DNA from: Asterias rubens
Taxonomy: Eukaryota > Echinodermata > Asteroidea > Forcipulatida > Asteriidae
Direction: 5' to 3'
Length of the DNA: 64,000 nucleotides
Assembly: GCF_902459465.1 (NCBI RefSeq)
Contig: NC_047080.1
Location: 9,150,866 to 9,214,865, forward strand
A program made the position numbers and the translations under genes. Shown here in pieces: positions 47,506 through 59,296 of this stretch. How positions within the stretch are numbered: the stretch's first letter is position 1; each line of letters opens with the position of its first letter. Below the pieces are notes generated by a model, which saw only the letters and a list, made by a program, of their open reading frames with translations, did not search any database and was not told the DNA's origin.

Positions 47506-48045
47506 CTCGACGCTTCGAACAGTATACCCTGCTCGTCTACAGGAGAATGAACAAATGAAATCAGCGAGTCGGCAAACTGATTTCCAAAATAAAATGACAT
47601 AATTATCATACACCCAGAAGTCGGCAAATTGGCATTGTACCATTACCATACACGCCCCTGCCGATAATAACCGGCAGGGTTATCTATAGTCTTGATTAGA
47701 GACGCTCGTTTTAGTATAGTCACCGGTAGATGGCGCTACATTAATTGGCCAAGGAGGGTCTGTACATGTTTGTTTGATACCCTAATGAAATCAGCGGCTC
47801 GTGAACGAATGAAACGTCTCAAATCAAGACTAGGTAAGCTGTGGTAAGTAATCGCAGATTACTATGTGGTTGTGAGGAGAGCCAGATTGTGACCAGTTCA
47901 TTATAAAGAGTTTAAGTGTGTATCATTAACTAATTAAAAATGTCAAGTAATATTGCTACAATTAGAATCTCGAAGGCCTCTCTCTCTCTTCCCCCAAGAA
48001 TTCCAGGCTGGAATGCCTTGCTGTCGGGACTGATGGAACCCGCTT

Positions 48046-50311
48046 CTATGCATCTTCACGTTCTGCGCTCCGTGCTGCTCTCCTGGCCATTCGACGTTTC
48101 ATCTGCGCTCCTTCGCCACTGCATTTACCACCTTCACACGAGTCTTCACCTCTACCTCTGCCGGCATTTTGTGGAGTAACCCACTGTAAAGCAAAACAGA
48201 TATCAATCAATCAATTAATCAGTCAATCATAACTTCAAACATTTAGCTACTTCTTATAAAGTTATTCTATAAGTGTCGTGACTGAGCGGTTAAGAGCACT
48301 GATTTGAAACTCTGGTATTTCTGATCAGCAGAGTGTGGGTTCGAGTCCAAGTCGTGACACTTGAGTCCATAAGCAAGACGCTAAACCATTGCTTCGTCCT
48401 TCGGATTGGACGTAAAGCCGTTGGTCCCGTGTGTCGTGTAACGCACGTAAAAGAGCCCTATGCCCTAATCGCCAAGGGAGGTGTTTGCCTCGGTGTTCGT
48501 GGCTGGATTGGCAGCATATTGTGCCACATCACCGTGTAATATAAATGGAGTAGATCTCATAGTTCAAAACATAGTCCCACATACCTTGCAGGAAATACTG
48601 TATGTTTAAGCGCTTTGAGACGCCCTTCGGTGTATAAAGCGCTATATAAACATCGTGATCCGTCACTCAGTGACGCTCCTGACGGTGTACTTCTAATAAG
48701 GATTGTTCTTCCTGCAGGGACATATTCGCTTAAAGGCAGTGGACACTATTGGTAATTGTCAAAGAATAGCCTTCACAGTTGGTGTATCTCAACATATGCA
48801 TAAAATACCAAACCTGTGAAAATTTGAGCTCAATCGGTCATCGAAATTGCGAGATAATAATGAAAGAAAAAAAACACCCGTGCGTTTAGATGGTTGATTT
48901 CGAGACCTCAAGTTCTAAATCTGAGGTCTCGAAATCAAATTCGTGGAAAATTACTTCTTTCTCGAAAACCGATGGCACTTCAGAGGGAGCCGTTTCTCAC
49001 AATGTTTTATACCATCAACCTTTCCCCATTTACTCGTCACCAAGAAAGGTTTTATGCTAATAATTATTTTGAGTAATTACCAATAGTTCCCACTGCCTTT
49101 AAATATGTACTTGTAGATTATTTATATGGGAACAAAACAATCGAAACAGAATGTACACAATTGCCTTTAAGTCATTGTTCTCCTCATTGTATACGGGACT
49201 ACGTTAAATTTATGAGACCTATTCCTTTATGTAACGGTTACAAGGTGCTGCTGTGGCGCAACATGCTGCTAATCAAACCAGGAGCAACGGGCGAACTCTT
49301 CTTTTTGCGATAAGTGCACTGGGTTCTTTTACGTGCGTTACACAACACACCGGACCAACGGCTTTACGTCCCATCCGAAGGACGAAGCATCGTGTCAGTG
49401 CTTAAGGACACAAGGGTGTGACGACCGGGACTCGAACCCACACTCTGCTGATTCAGAGTATGGTGCTCTTAACCGCCAGGCCATGGCACGGTTGCCCCGG
49501 ATGCACAGAAGAAATAAATTCAATTCAATTCAATTTCAATTCAATGGTTTATTAAAATTCTATTCAATTCGCTGCCAGCAGCAGAATTACATGAACAGTT
49601 ACATAGTTAAATAATTTGGAGTAAAACATAACAATAAGTAATTGATATTATAGTAGGCCTCCGGAAACCGTAGTGGGCCTTCAGAAGTGTCTGGAATGTG
49701 TTTAAATGATGTTTAGCCCCTGGTGTGATTTGGAAGTTTATTCCAAAGTTTGGGTATAATATTAACACTGAGAAGTGATGTTGCTTGATGTAGGCCCTAT
49801 ACACTTTTATTTCAATGTTGCATAAATCACAATTCTTTAATCTACTACCGCGGAGTAGATTTATCGGATGTTCGGGAGACTTCTCAGTTCTGAAAAGAAC
49901 TGTCCTGCATTTTAACTACTACCCGGGCGGAAGGTATAGAAAATTGGCTGGGACTATTACTTTAAGCTTATAGGATCGTAATTAACTGCACTACCGCGGA
50001 GTCAGTTCTTGAATTGTTCTCTACGTTTCGACTAGCTTGCTCTAGTCATCGTCAGGAGACTGTCAGGAACCTTCAGTCTAGATTGAAAAATTGTCAATCC
50101 AAATTCGATTGAAAATAGACTTGAAATAATTAAGAAAGATTGTTCCCTCACGGCAATTATTGTGAAAGAGTGAACATTCAATCTAAAAATAAGAGTGAAG
50201 TTTAAATTCTCAGAATTTGGATGGAAAGCTCACCTCTCTTGCTGGCTTGTCTGCAGACACCAATGCACACCCGACGATCATGACCACCAACAGAATCACA
50301 GCAGATCTCAT
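48046..50311 (-). CDS. Secreted 71-residue basic peptide precursor with two mature cysteines, unrecognised
   Basis: There are two coding exons: 50234-50311 (26 codons, ends in phase 0 at donor GTGAGC) and 48046-48183 (46 codons with stop, acceptor TTTACAG). Residues 1-20 are a clear signal peptide (MRSAVILLVVMIVG, then a small-residue cleavage site VSA/DK). The secreted part is glycine- and arginine-rich, with two cysteines (42 and 47, in SCEGGKC) that could form a small loop. It ends in a basic run with dibasic and tribasic sites (KRR at 55-57, RR at 60-61) and an acidic tail. This layout fits a neuropeptide or antimicrobial-peptide precursor, but I recognise no family and claim no function. 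A TATA box sits 120 bases upstream of the ATG. The next exons to the right belong to the SOUL gene. Confidence 0.6.
48273..48652 (+). mobile_element. tRNA-derived SINE in the intron of the small peptide gene
   Basis: A class II tRNA-like head GTGTCGTGACTGAGCGGTTA and B box GGGTTCGAGTCC, then the central GCTTCGTCCTTCGGATTGGA and tail GTATAAAGCGCTATATAAAC. Confidence 0.8.
48730..49102. mobile_element. MITE of the GGCAGTGGACACTATTGG family
   Basis: Both ends are present; it lies in the intron of the small peptide gene. Confidence 0.86.
49240..49498 (-). mobile_element. tRNA-derived SINE (minus), 3' part missing
   Basis: The mirror of the 55082-55500 type: GACTCGAACCCACACTCTGC, then ACGTCCCATCCGAAGGACGA to the left. 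Confidence 0.75.
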
Positions 50312-50430
50312 TTTGAATATCAGGTTTAGTTGCAATATCAGTCAGAAATATTTCGATCAAATATCGTCCCCTGTCTGACTTGTGTCGGGTTTGGAGAAAA
50401 TGTGATATGGAAAGCTACAAAAAACACTTT

Positions 50431-50438
50431 TATTTATA
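50431..50438 (-). promoter_or_regulatory. TATA box of the small secreted-peptide gene
   Basis: The minus strand reads TATAAATA about 120 bases before the start ATG at 50309-50311. Transcription would begin near 50405, giving a 5' UTR of about 90 bases. Strong TATA boxes are typical of abundantly expressed effector or peptide genes. The placement is by motif only. Confidence 0.45.
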
Positions 50439-52089
50439 CATCGTTCAGTTTGGGGCCCGCCCCTCGTGAAGGGGGACACAACCCTATCAAGTTATTGCTG
50501 TTATTTCCTTTAATATTACTGTCAATCATTTCTTTGTTCCTCTGAAAATGGCCAAGCCATACGAAATGAAATAGGATGGGATCCCCCCGTGACATCGTTG
50601 TTTTAAAAAGTGAACAATGGCACAATAAAACAAAAACACATTCTTTTGTCAAAACACCGAAATTCGAGCTAATTAAAAAAAATCCTCTCATTAATTACGG
50701 TGGTTGATTAACAAAGAAGTAATTAAATGCCAGAAACCATTTCAAACAATAGATATTACGAGTGTAAATTATTTCAAGGTTTTATTTACCGTCATTTCCG
50801 CTGACAATGCTTAATGAAAAACCTTGGATATGTAAAATAATAAGCTGTACGTAAATAAAAAAACAATCAACTACTTTTAATTATCTTTGGATCAAGCACA
50901 AAGAACAAAAGAAACAAGATATAACAGAATTTTTTTTTATTTCATAAAGACTTTAATATTTCAATATATTTACGCACTTCTTTTGCATTTTTTTGTTTCC
51001 AAAAACAAAACACAATACACACGTATGACTGTAGCCAACTTGGCTTTGTTTTATAGTAAATACCGCAAGGAAAAACAGTACCCAAAACAACAATTTTTCG
51101 CCGAAACGAAATTTCCTTGACAATAAGTTTATAATAAATAAAATTATGATAAATAACAAGGTTAAGGAAAAACAAAGCAATGTGTGTACCGGTAACACTA
51201 AAAAATATTTAAATAAATACTCGCCAAAAATATAGAAACATAATTGTCCTAAAACTGATGTGTGTAAGCATTGCATACTCAGTACTTTCCTAATTTCTGT
51301 GAACAGAAACAGAGGCATTTTACTCGGGTGGGATTCGAACCTGTGATTCTTTTTCCGCAGAACTTGTGAAAGTACCGAGTAGACAGTGATCACACACTGA
51401 GGGTAAAATCAAATTACATTCTGTATCCCTGGTGCAAAATCGAACATCTGTCAAACAACTTTGTCAATCTACATGTATACGGCTACACTGCCGCAAATAA
51501 ACTACAGTATAAGCAATGTAACACACCCTTAAATATATTTCACAGGTTAGTTTTCGCAAGTCTTTTAAAACAAAATAATATGGTTAGATTTAATGTCAAA
51601 CCTCAATGATTATAAAAGTTCATACAAGTACAACAGGCTGTAATATATTTCTGTCTGAAATAGTGTTTAGGAAAAGGAAACAGAACACAATGCAAATCAC
51701 TGGGTTGCCTATTTTGACCCTAAATTCTCACAATTTGCTTTTTAAACTACACCATTATAAATGTTGATATGATGTTCACATATCTATCGTTGAAAGAAAA
51801 CTGAAAAGGGTGGGAATCGGGAATGAGCAATGATATTGATATCAAATGAGCTTGATTTCAGAAGTAATTCCTGTCAGGAAACCACACATAATTTGTCCGA
51901 AAGACTCTTTGTCATTCAATATGGTCTTTTGCATGAAATTAACTTGAACAATTTTTTTCAACAAAAAACCTTCAGCATTTGTAACAAAAATCAAACGACT
52001 TAATTTTGTTGCTACTTTATTTTAGTAAAGATGTGCATTGCTTAATGTTTATGCACTAATAGAAATAGTTTTGGTTTGAACAAAGACAA

Positions 52090-52165
52090 ATTTTCTGGAG
52101 TGGGACTTGAACCAACGACCTCCGGATAAACGTACCGGCGCTCTACCAACTGAGCTATCTGTCCC
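52090..52165 (-). tRNA. tRNA-like sequence, probably a pseudogene or SINE head
   Basis: The minus strand has an A box (TAGCTCAGTTGGTAGAGC) and a B box (GGTTCAAGTCCC) at tRNA spacing. The acceptor stem does not pair and the anticodon stem is weak, so I do not assign an amino acid. Confidence 0.35.
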
Positions 52166-52468
52166 GATGTTGGCGGCAACTAATAGCACTCATACACAAA
52201 CAAAAGCATCTATGACAACTCAACTTTCTAGTTGAGTTCGATGGACAACATTGTGTTGTAACTTAATATAAAAAGACCATTATCATGCTGCACCATCTTG
52301 GTCATGTACCTCATTTCCAATTGCAGTAATGGATGCTAATACTCATTGTACAAAAAGGAACCAAACTATTTCTCCTTCCAGCCTCGGTTTGGTTACATTG
52401 ATTTTTAATGGGACAAAAAACAAGATGGCTGCACCATGATAAAGGTCTATAGAGAAACCAGAGTTATA

Positions 52469-52737
52469 TATAAGAACTAGAGGGCACACTGGCCTATATA
52501 TGTGGCCCCGCATGCGCGCATGCCGCCATTTTCTAAGTTGACAAAACAGCATCGCACAGCGTGTGTTTGTGCGGCCGTTTTGTAAGTTGACAAAACAGCA
52601 TCGTGTAGCGTTCAATAAACACAAACTCCAATGTGTACTTCATATTCAACGCGCGTACAAAATGGCGCGCGTGTCTCCTTGCGGTCCCGTCGCGTTTGTG
52701 CAAGCAGCATCACCAGTGAGCCCTCTAGTTCTTATAC
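52469..52737. mobile_element. MITE with TATAAGAACTAGAGGGC ends
   Basis: TATAAGAACTAGAGGGC at the left is mirrored by GCCCTCTAGTTCTTATA at the right, about 270 bp apart. The interior holds two direct GTTGACAAAACAGCATCG units. Confidence 0.75.
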
Positions 52738-52795
52738 ATGTATATAGCTCTATGAGAGAAACACATTCGACAGTCACAAGACCACATGACTTGTC

Positions 52796-53040
52796 TGGGC
52801 CCAATTTCATAGAGCTGCTAAGCACAAAAATTTGCTTAACATGAAATTTCTCCCTAGATAAAAACCGGATTACTAACCAAATTTCCACCTGATTTTCAGG
52901 ATAAGCAAACAACAGATGAATACCCGTAACAAACAATATGCAAGATATGGAAATTTTGTTGGTTATCCTGTTTTTACCAAGGAAGAAGTTTCATGCTTAG
53001 TAAATTGTTGTGCTTAGCAGCTCTATGAAATTGGGCCCTG
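52796..53040. mobile_element. Fold-back GGGCCCAATTTCATAGAGC repeat
   Basis: Ends GGGCCCAATTTCATAGAGCT and AGCTCTATGAAATTGGGCCC are exact mirrors. It lies 100 bases past the stop of the secreted SOUL gene and may be part of its 3' UTR. Confidence 0.75.
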
Positions 53041-53140
53041 GTCAAAAGATTACTGGCTCGACACTAAAACCATTGGCCTGGGGACTGTGGTCCAGTGTAA
53101 ATTTGAGCCCTGGTCCTCCTAATCCCAATCTGATGGGAGT

Positions 53141-56100
53141 TCACTCCTCAGAATTTGTTGCAAAGAACCAGATTTCATTGTGTCTGTTCCTGTAGACGAA
53201 TGGACTGTCGTACCCAGCGGTATAGTACATCGTTTCGTTGTACGTCTGGCTGCTATTCAACGCAGCTGCCAGGGCCGCTGCCTCCTTCGGAAAGATAGTT
53301 TGGTTGGAAAAACCACTGTATTCTCTGCAAAACAAAACACATTGAGAATTTGTTAAATTAATATTTATAAGTTTTTTTTCAAAACTCTACAAACAAGACA
53401 ACTTTCTTGTGTTCAACTTTTGTCGGCAAAAAAAAAAACAAAAAAAAAAAGGTAATGGCCTCGCATTTCGACCCTAGCAGGGTTTTTTCAAAGCTTTTTC
53501 CATTGGCATCTCAAAAACGAAGCATACAGCAGGCCTGCGCTTGCCTCCATGCCCCCTGGTATTTGCCTTGAAGCCCTTGAATTGCTCGGGTAGACATTTA
53601 TAATTTGTTCGCAAGGAGAAAATGCCTTGGTGTCCTTGCCCGATCATAAAAAAGAAGCACTGATTGGGCTCTGCAGATCTTGATCTTGGATTTTGATAAC
53701 TCACCCGACATACACTGTATGCTCCTCTAGTTTGGTTAGGGTGATTTGAGGGTTTGTTGGTTTGGGTGTGTCCTTCTGGAACTTGAAAGGGATCATCAAG
53801 ATGCCCAATACCAAGGAGAAAATGCCTTGGTGCCCTTGTCATTTCAAAAACGAAGCATACAGGCCTGCAGCTGCCTTCATGCCCCTTGGTCATTGCCTGT
53901 GTGCCATTTCATGGTTTGTTGGTTTGGGTGTGTCCTTCTGGAACTTAAAATTAGCGATCATGAAGGCGCCGATGCACTACCAATGAGAAAATGCCTTGGT
54001 GCCCTTGCCATTTCAAAAACGAAGCATACAGGCCTGCAATTGCCTCCATGCCCCTTGGTCATTGCCTGCATGCCATTTCAGGGTTTGTTGGTTTGAGTGT
54101 CCTTCTGGAACTTGATAGGGATCATGAAGGTGCCCATTGCCAAAGAGAAGACGCCTTGGTGCCCTTGCCATTTCAAAAACGAAGCATACAAGTAGGGCCT
54201 ACAGGCCTGCGATTGCCTCCATGCCCCCTTGGTCATTGCCTTTGTAAAATTGAAAAGCTCCAGTTGGATTTCAATTACATACCTGACATACACTGTGTGA
54301 GCCTCTAGCTTTGTTAGTTTTATATCAGGGTTTGTCGGTTTGGGTGTGTCCTTCTGGAACTTGAAAGGGATCATGAAGGAGAAAGTGAAGTCACTGGCAC
54401 AGACTGGTCCTGCACCTGGAAGGATGCTGCATGTGACTGGGTCAGTCATAGGTATTTTGGTTCCTGTGTGAAAAAAAGGGATGAGTATTGGTTTTTTGTT
54501 GCAGTGGTGCCCTAATGTGCTATTTCTTTGGTGCCCTTTGCAAAGTTTCAATACAAATTTACATTTTCCTCATTGAAGTGCCCAATACCAGAGGAAAACT
54601 GCTGTGAACCATCAAGAGCAAAGTTCAGAAGCAACTTTCCAAGCGGCACCCTCTGCTAACACAATCGATTCAGACTGCCTCTAACCACTGGGCTAGCTCA
54701 GTGATCTAGTGGTAAGACATCTGCTCAAGCAATGCAATGGTTATGGGTTCGAATCCCACCCGAATGATTTGCATGTGGATTTTATTGTCACAGGCCTTGG
54801 GAATGAGTGTATAGTACATATTACACATCGGTGTAAGTTTAAAAGTAACAAAATGATATCATTTCCCTACTGTTTTAACAAATTTATTGTTTTTGTGTAA
54901 ACGTATTTCAATTATTTCCCTTACTCTGTTTGTTCTCTCCCTGGATGTGAGAGAACAACTTAAAGAATGTTTTCTATGGCTACTGGGCTAACATAATGGT
55001 CTAGTGGCAAGAAATCTGCTCTAGCAATACAATGGTCATGGGTTGAAATCCCACCAGAGTGATTTGCATATATATTTTGGAAGTGTCGTGGCCGAGCGGT
55101 TAAGAGCACCGAATTCAAACTCTGGTGTTTCTGATCAGCAGAGTGTGGGTTCGAATCCCCAGCCGTGACACTGTGTCCTTGAGCAAGACACTTAACCATT
55201 GCTTCGTCCTTCGGATGGGACGTAAAGCCGTTGGTCCCATGTGTTGTGTAACGCATGTAAAAGAACCCAGTGCACTTATCGAAAAGAGAAGGGGTTCGCC
55301 CCGGTGTTCCTGGTTGTGGCTGCTTAATGCGCCCTAGCACCTTGTAAACCCTTATAAGGTGCTAAATAATTGGGTCTCAGAATTCATCACTGCAATAACC
55401 TATCTTTCTAAAAGTTTGTATATACTCAGCGCCTTGAGTACCTTGTTTGGTAGATACGTGCGCTATATAAGACTTCAATATTATTATTATATTATTATTT
55501 GTTTTTACAGGACTTGGGAAAGTACCGAGTATACACTGTGTAACCGCAGGATTTGGACAAGTACTGAGTGTACAACAGTGCTTAATACACATTGGTATAA
55601 GTTTAAAAAAAAACATGGAGGTAGGAATCCATGAAAAAACAAATGATATAATTTCCCTGCTGAATTGTTTACGCGTAAATGTATTTGTTATTTCCCTTAC
55701 CGTTTTCATTCGCTCCCTGGATGTAAGAGAACAACTTAAAGAATGCTTCCTCTCCAGCGGCGTCATTATCAATCCCTGTGATTCTTATACTGGCCCATGC
55801 AGATGGCTCATACTGACGAATGGAGTACTCCTACATGGAAGAAAACAAAATGGTTGGAACTTAGTTAAAGACACTCGACACTATTGGTAATTGTCAAAGA
55901 CTAGTCTTCACAGTTGGTGTATCTCAACATATGCATAAAATAACAAACCTGTAAAAATTTGAACTCAATCAGTTGTCAAAATTGCGAGATATTAATGAAA
56001 GAAAAAACACCCTTGTTGCACCATGGTCACACAAAGCTGTGTGCCCCTCAGAGGGTTGATTTCGAGACCTCAAATTCTAAATCTGAGGTCTCGAAATCAA

Positions 56101-58258
56101 ATTCGTGGAAAATTACTTCTTTCTCAAACACTACGTCACTTCAGCCGTTTCTCACAATGTTTTATACTTATATCAAGCTCTCCCCATTACTCGTTACAAA
56201 GTAAGGTTTTATGCTAACAATTATTTTGAGTAAGTACCAATAGTGTCCACTGCCTTTAAGCAGTGCTCTTTATAATATAATGAGAGCCGAGTGATAAATT
56301 GTGAATATTATTGGACAAGAACCAATCACCTGATGTGGTACAATTAGAAGTGTGAGGTTGTAATTATGCTGGTAGCCTGCTAAACTGATTTACATTTCTG
56401 TGTAATGTGCCACAGGAAACTATGAAGCAATGTTTCCGTAACCAACCAAAAATTTGATTGCCAACAATGTCTGCTGATTTAGCTTTGACAATATCATTGT
56501 TGGAAAATGGCAAAAGATTAAGGGGTTCCTCTACCATTCCAAAGACAAGATCCGACAATTAATCATCAACAAAAGCTCCTTAAATCACATAAACAAAATC
56601 AAAACTGCAAAGGGAAACTGACTAAGTCAACCAATTTGAAATACCTGTGGGCTTGAAGAAAGAAAATCTTGAATTTGTTCAACTAAACAACGATTACAGT
56701 CAGTGTTAAACACAAAAACCAATAAAAAAAACAACCTTGTCACACGAAGTTGTGTGCTTTCAGATGCTTGAATTAGAGACCCCGAAATCAAATTCTGAGG
56801 TCTTGAAATCAAATTCAAATATTAAGTGAAAAAGTACTTCTTTCTCGAAAAACTACAGTTCTTTCTTCATTCTTCAGAGGGAGCCGTTTCTCACAATGTT
56901 TTGTTATGCTAACAGTGATTACCAATAGTGTCCTTTAACCATAGAGAAAGAACCATGGATTAACCTTCCACAAACTTGACCTACATTACGTTACACAAGG
57001 CACTTCGTACCATGACCTGGTGACTGGTTTGAGTTTGCTTACATAGACACATGTGCATAAAGAAAGGATTGGATAACCATTTGGACATACGCCAACCAAC
57101 GCCAACAGGCTGGGTCCAATTTAACAGATCTGCTTTTAAAAGGCACTGGACAGTATTGGTAATTACTTAAAATAGTTGTAAGCATAAAAACATACTTGGT
57201 AACAAGCAATGGAGAGCTGTTGATAACATAACGAATCATCTTCAAGCTGATGCTCATTGTCCACAAAGCACTTAATGGCAAGGCTCCCCACTATATTTCT
57301 GAACTACTTCAAGTTTACACTCCATCAAGGAATTACCGATCAAGATCCATGCTTCTTCTCATTTAATCCAAGTCTCGACACTCATGGGGTGACAGGTCTT
57401 TTTCTTCAGCTGCACCACGCATCTGGAACTCTCTAATTACTAAATCTTAGATCTTTTCTTTGTACCACAACATTCAAATCTCTTCTCAAAACTGTATCTT
57501 ATGTCACAGGTTTTCAAGGACTAATTTTGGTGTGTCTGTTTTTTTATTTTTTTATTTATTTATTATTACTGCGCCTTGAACACCCAGCAGGGTGGATAGG
57601 TGCACATTACAAGTCTTATTATTATTATAAAACAATGTGAGAAACAGCTCTGTCTGAAGTAAACTAGTTTTTGAGAAAGAGGTAATTTCTCACTAAAATA
57701 ATAAAAGACGTCGTGCCAGAAGACTTTAATTCCTATCTGAAAGCACACTATTTTATACAACAAGAGCGTTTTTTCTTTCATTTTTTTCTCGCAACTTCAA
57801 TGACCAATAGGAGACTTTCCAACGCTAGGCGGCAGCAGACATACCGGGTAAATTTCCATTGTTTACGTAGTTCTGAACATGCGCATAATTCTGAGAACAA
57901 TGGATTTACCCGGTAAGTCTGCTGCCCTCTATCGTCCCAGAAAGTCTCCCATTGAGCCCACATCAAGTGAGAATACTGGTCTTTGACAATTACATGTACC
58001 ATTCGTATTCAGTGTCTTTTTAACCATGGCATAACCTGTAAAAATCACATTTGTCTAAACATTTAAAACAAAATAAATGCTAAATCGACTGTTTACCTTC
58101 GATGTGAAGGTCTCAGTAAACTTTGGGCAATCTAAATCCCTGCAGAAGTCTGGAGACGTTTGGCTCTCTTTCTTTAGCAAGATTTCCTTCAAGTGGTAAC
58201 ACGAGCAGAATCCGGTGAAAATAACAAGAAGCACCAACGATCTCTGAATGCTCTCCAT
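53141..58258 (-). CDS. HEBP2-like: Secreted SOUL-family heme-binding protein (HEBP2-like), 218 aa, complete
   Basis: Four coding exons: 58097-58258, 55701-55830, 54283-54463, 53141-53324. They total 657 nt with all phases matched. Exon 1 begins with a signal peptide (SLVLLVIFTGFCSC) and a short cysteine-containing region ending DCPKFTETF. Exon 2 gives EYSIRQYEPSAWASIRITG and FFKLFSYIQGANEN. Exon 3 gives the family hallmark GTKIPMTDPVTCSILPGAGP and FMIPFKFQKDTPKPTN. Exon 4 gives ETMYYTAGYDSPFVYRNRHN and EIWFF before the stop. SOUL proteins fold as a twisted beta barrel and bind heme or porphyrin weakly; the signal peptide implies secretion or the lumen. Extra cysteines (about six in the precursor) suit an extracellular protein. 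The intron after exon 3 holds decayed copies of exon 3. Confidence 0.9.
53703..53800 (-). pseudogene. Partial copy 1 of SOUL exon 3, still open and with a donor
   Basis: The minus strand reads MIPFKFQKDTPKPTNPQITL then TKLEEHTVYV with no stop, against IKL and EAHT in the true exon. The copy ends at a GTGAGT donor. The N-terminal half of exon 3 and an acceptor are missing. It is either a decayed tandem copy or part of an alternative exon. Confidence 0.65.
53907..53965 (-). pseudogene. Partial copy 2 of SOUL exon 3
   Basis: About 60 bases match the exon 3 segment that encodes FQKDTPKPTN, with the ends replaced by the GCCTTGGTGCCCTTG repeat family. It has no splice sites. Confidence 0.6.
54073..54132 (-). 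pseudogene. Partial copy 3 of SOUL exon 3
   Basis: About 60 bases match the same exon 3 segment, with a small deletion (TTGAGTGTCC for TTGGGTGTGTCC) that breaks the frame. It lies 150 bases from the true exon 3, with GCCTTGGTGCCCTTG repeat material between. Confidence 0.6.
54680..54850 (+). repeat. tRNA-derived SINE with GGGTTCGAATCCCACCC B box
   Basis: GCTAGCTCAGTGATCTAGTGG, GGGTTCGAATCCCACCCGAA and the ACATCGGTGTA tail. A partial second head is at 54985-55070. Confidence 0.6.
55082..55500 (+). mobile_element. Full-length class II tRNA-derived SINE
   Basis: Head GTCGTGGCCGAGCGGTTAAG with a long variable region and B box GGGTTCGAATCCC; centre TTCGTCCTTCGGATGGGACG; tail GCGCCTTGAGTACCTTG and (ATT)n. 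It is the best reference copy here and lies in intron 2 of the secreted SOUL gene. Confidence 0.85.
55865..56260. mobile_element. MITE of the GGACACTAT family
   Basis: Full copy starting 35 bases upstream (in transcript direction) of exon 2 of the secreted SOUL gene. Confidence 0.85.
57135..58022. mobile_element. GGACACTAT MITE carrying a LINE 3' end and a small inverted-repeat element
   Basis: The outer element is interrupted at 57229-57620 by a LINE tail and at 57807-57955 by an element with GGAGACTTTCC ends and GGCAGCAGAC / GTCTGCTGCC. The outer core resumes after each. Confidence 0.75.
57229..57620 (+). pseudogene. LINE (CR1/L2/Jockey-like) reverse-transcriptase C-terminus with (ATT)n tail
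   Basis: The plus strand reads KLMLIVHKALNGKAPHYISE then LLQVYTPSRNYRSRSMLL, and later AAPRIWNSLI, the familiar end of non-LTR ORF2 proteins, with internal stops. It ends TGCGCCTTGAACACCC and an ATT repeat. Confidence 0.75.
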
Positions 58259-59296
58259 TTTGACTACCTGATAAGGAATAAATCTCAATAATTTTAGCCT
58301 GATCAATAAAATTTACATATATTTTTGCTACTTTTAGGGAGTTTTAGTTACGTTTTTACAGCTGAAACTATTTTTTTTTCTGTGCCTGAAACAAAAATAT
58401 TTTGGAAAGTAAGGCTTTATTGGCATCATAACCAAAACAATAGGAACATAATTTGTCAACAAACATAATTGTCCTGCAACCTCAAAAAGAAACAATTAAA
58501 AACCAAGCATAGTTGAACGTTATAAATTTAGTCTGGTAATAAAGTATTGTGTCAATATTGATCAGCGTTTACAACTCTTCAGTCCTCAATGAAAATCCCT
58601 TGGCAGCACAAAACCTTCGAACTCATTTGTTTTTGTCTTAATCAAAATGTGGGACACTCATGCTGACTGATTGTGATATTGTGCTACTAGTTTCTAATCT
58701 GAATCTGAATTCTTGAGGAGAAAAATCAAGTGTGATCTTGCTTTTGAAGAACCATGGAGGAAGGAAATGAAGAACTTTATAGCATTAGGACTCATTTTTA
58801 TTAATGCAGAATTGGTTGCAATTTTCGCTCCCCAATTGTTATAAAATTGCTTTCGCTCTCTGCTGCCTGCTGCAGCACTGCACCTTGCACGTGCATCAAC
58901 AATCTTTCTCTGAAATGAAACTGTGTGATAATTCTTCCATCTGTGCTTCTTTATTAATTGACAAAGCATGCTATCACCCCAACTTTTCGAGCCAAAGACC
59001 AGCAGGAGACACACATTTATTTTGTTAATCTTCCCATACTTCCTACCTAATATAATATATATTGTGAAACCCAAGCTTCCTAGCAAGATCATGGATGCAA
59101 AAACCGTGGTTTGGAGCTCTACCTCCATGTTTGGAGCACAGAGTTACGGACATCCTTACTCTGTTTGGAGCATGGAGGATTTTTTTTTTATTTACTCCAT
59201 GATTGGCGCAAGTGCGCAAATCAGGGAGTTGATGAAATCATGGAGGAAGAAATGAAATCAATCCCTCTAACTATACGAACATGCGAAGAACACCAT

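Larger units (their letters stand above)
53500..54250. repeat. GCCTTGGTGCCCTTG repeats alternating with SOUL exon 3 fragments
   Basis: Four copies of the family (AAATGCCTTGGTGCCCTTG, then AACGAAGCATACAGGCCTG) alternate with the exon fragments listed separately, at steps of about 165-215 bases. Confidence 0.7.

Noticed and set aside
53474-54551. Long frames on both strands inside the SOUL gene intron
   Set aside because: They are out-of-frame readings of exon 3 copies and the GCCTTGGTGCCCTTG repeats.
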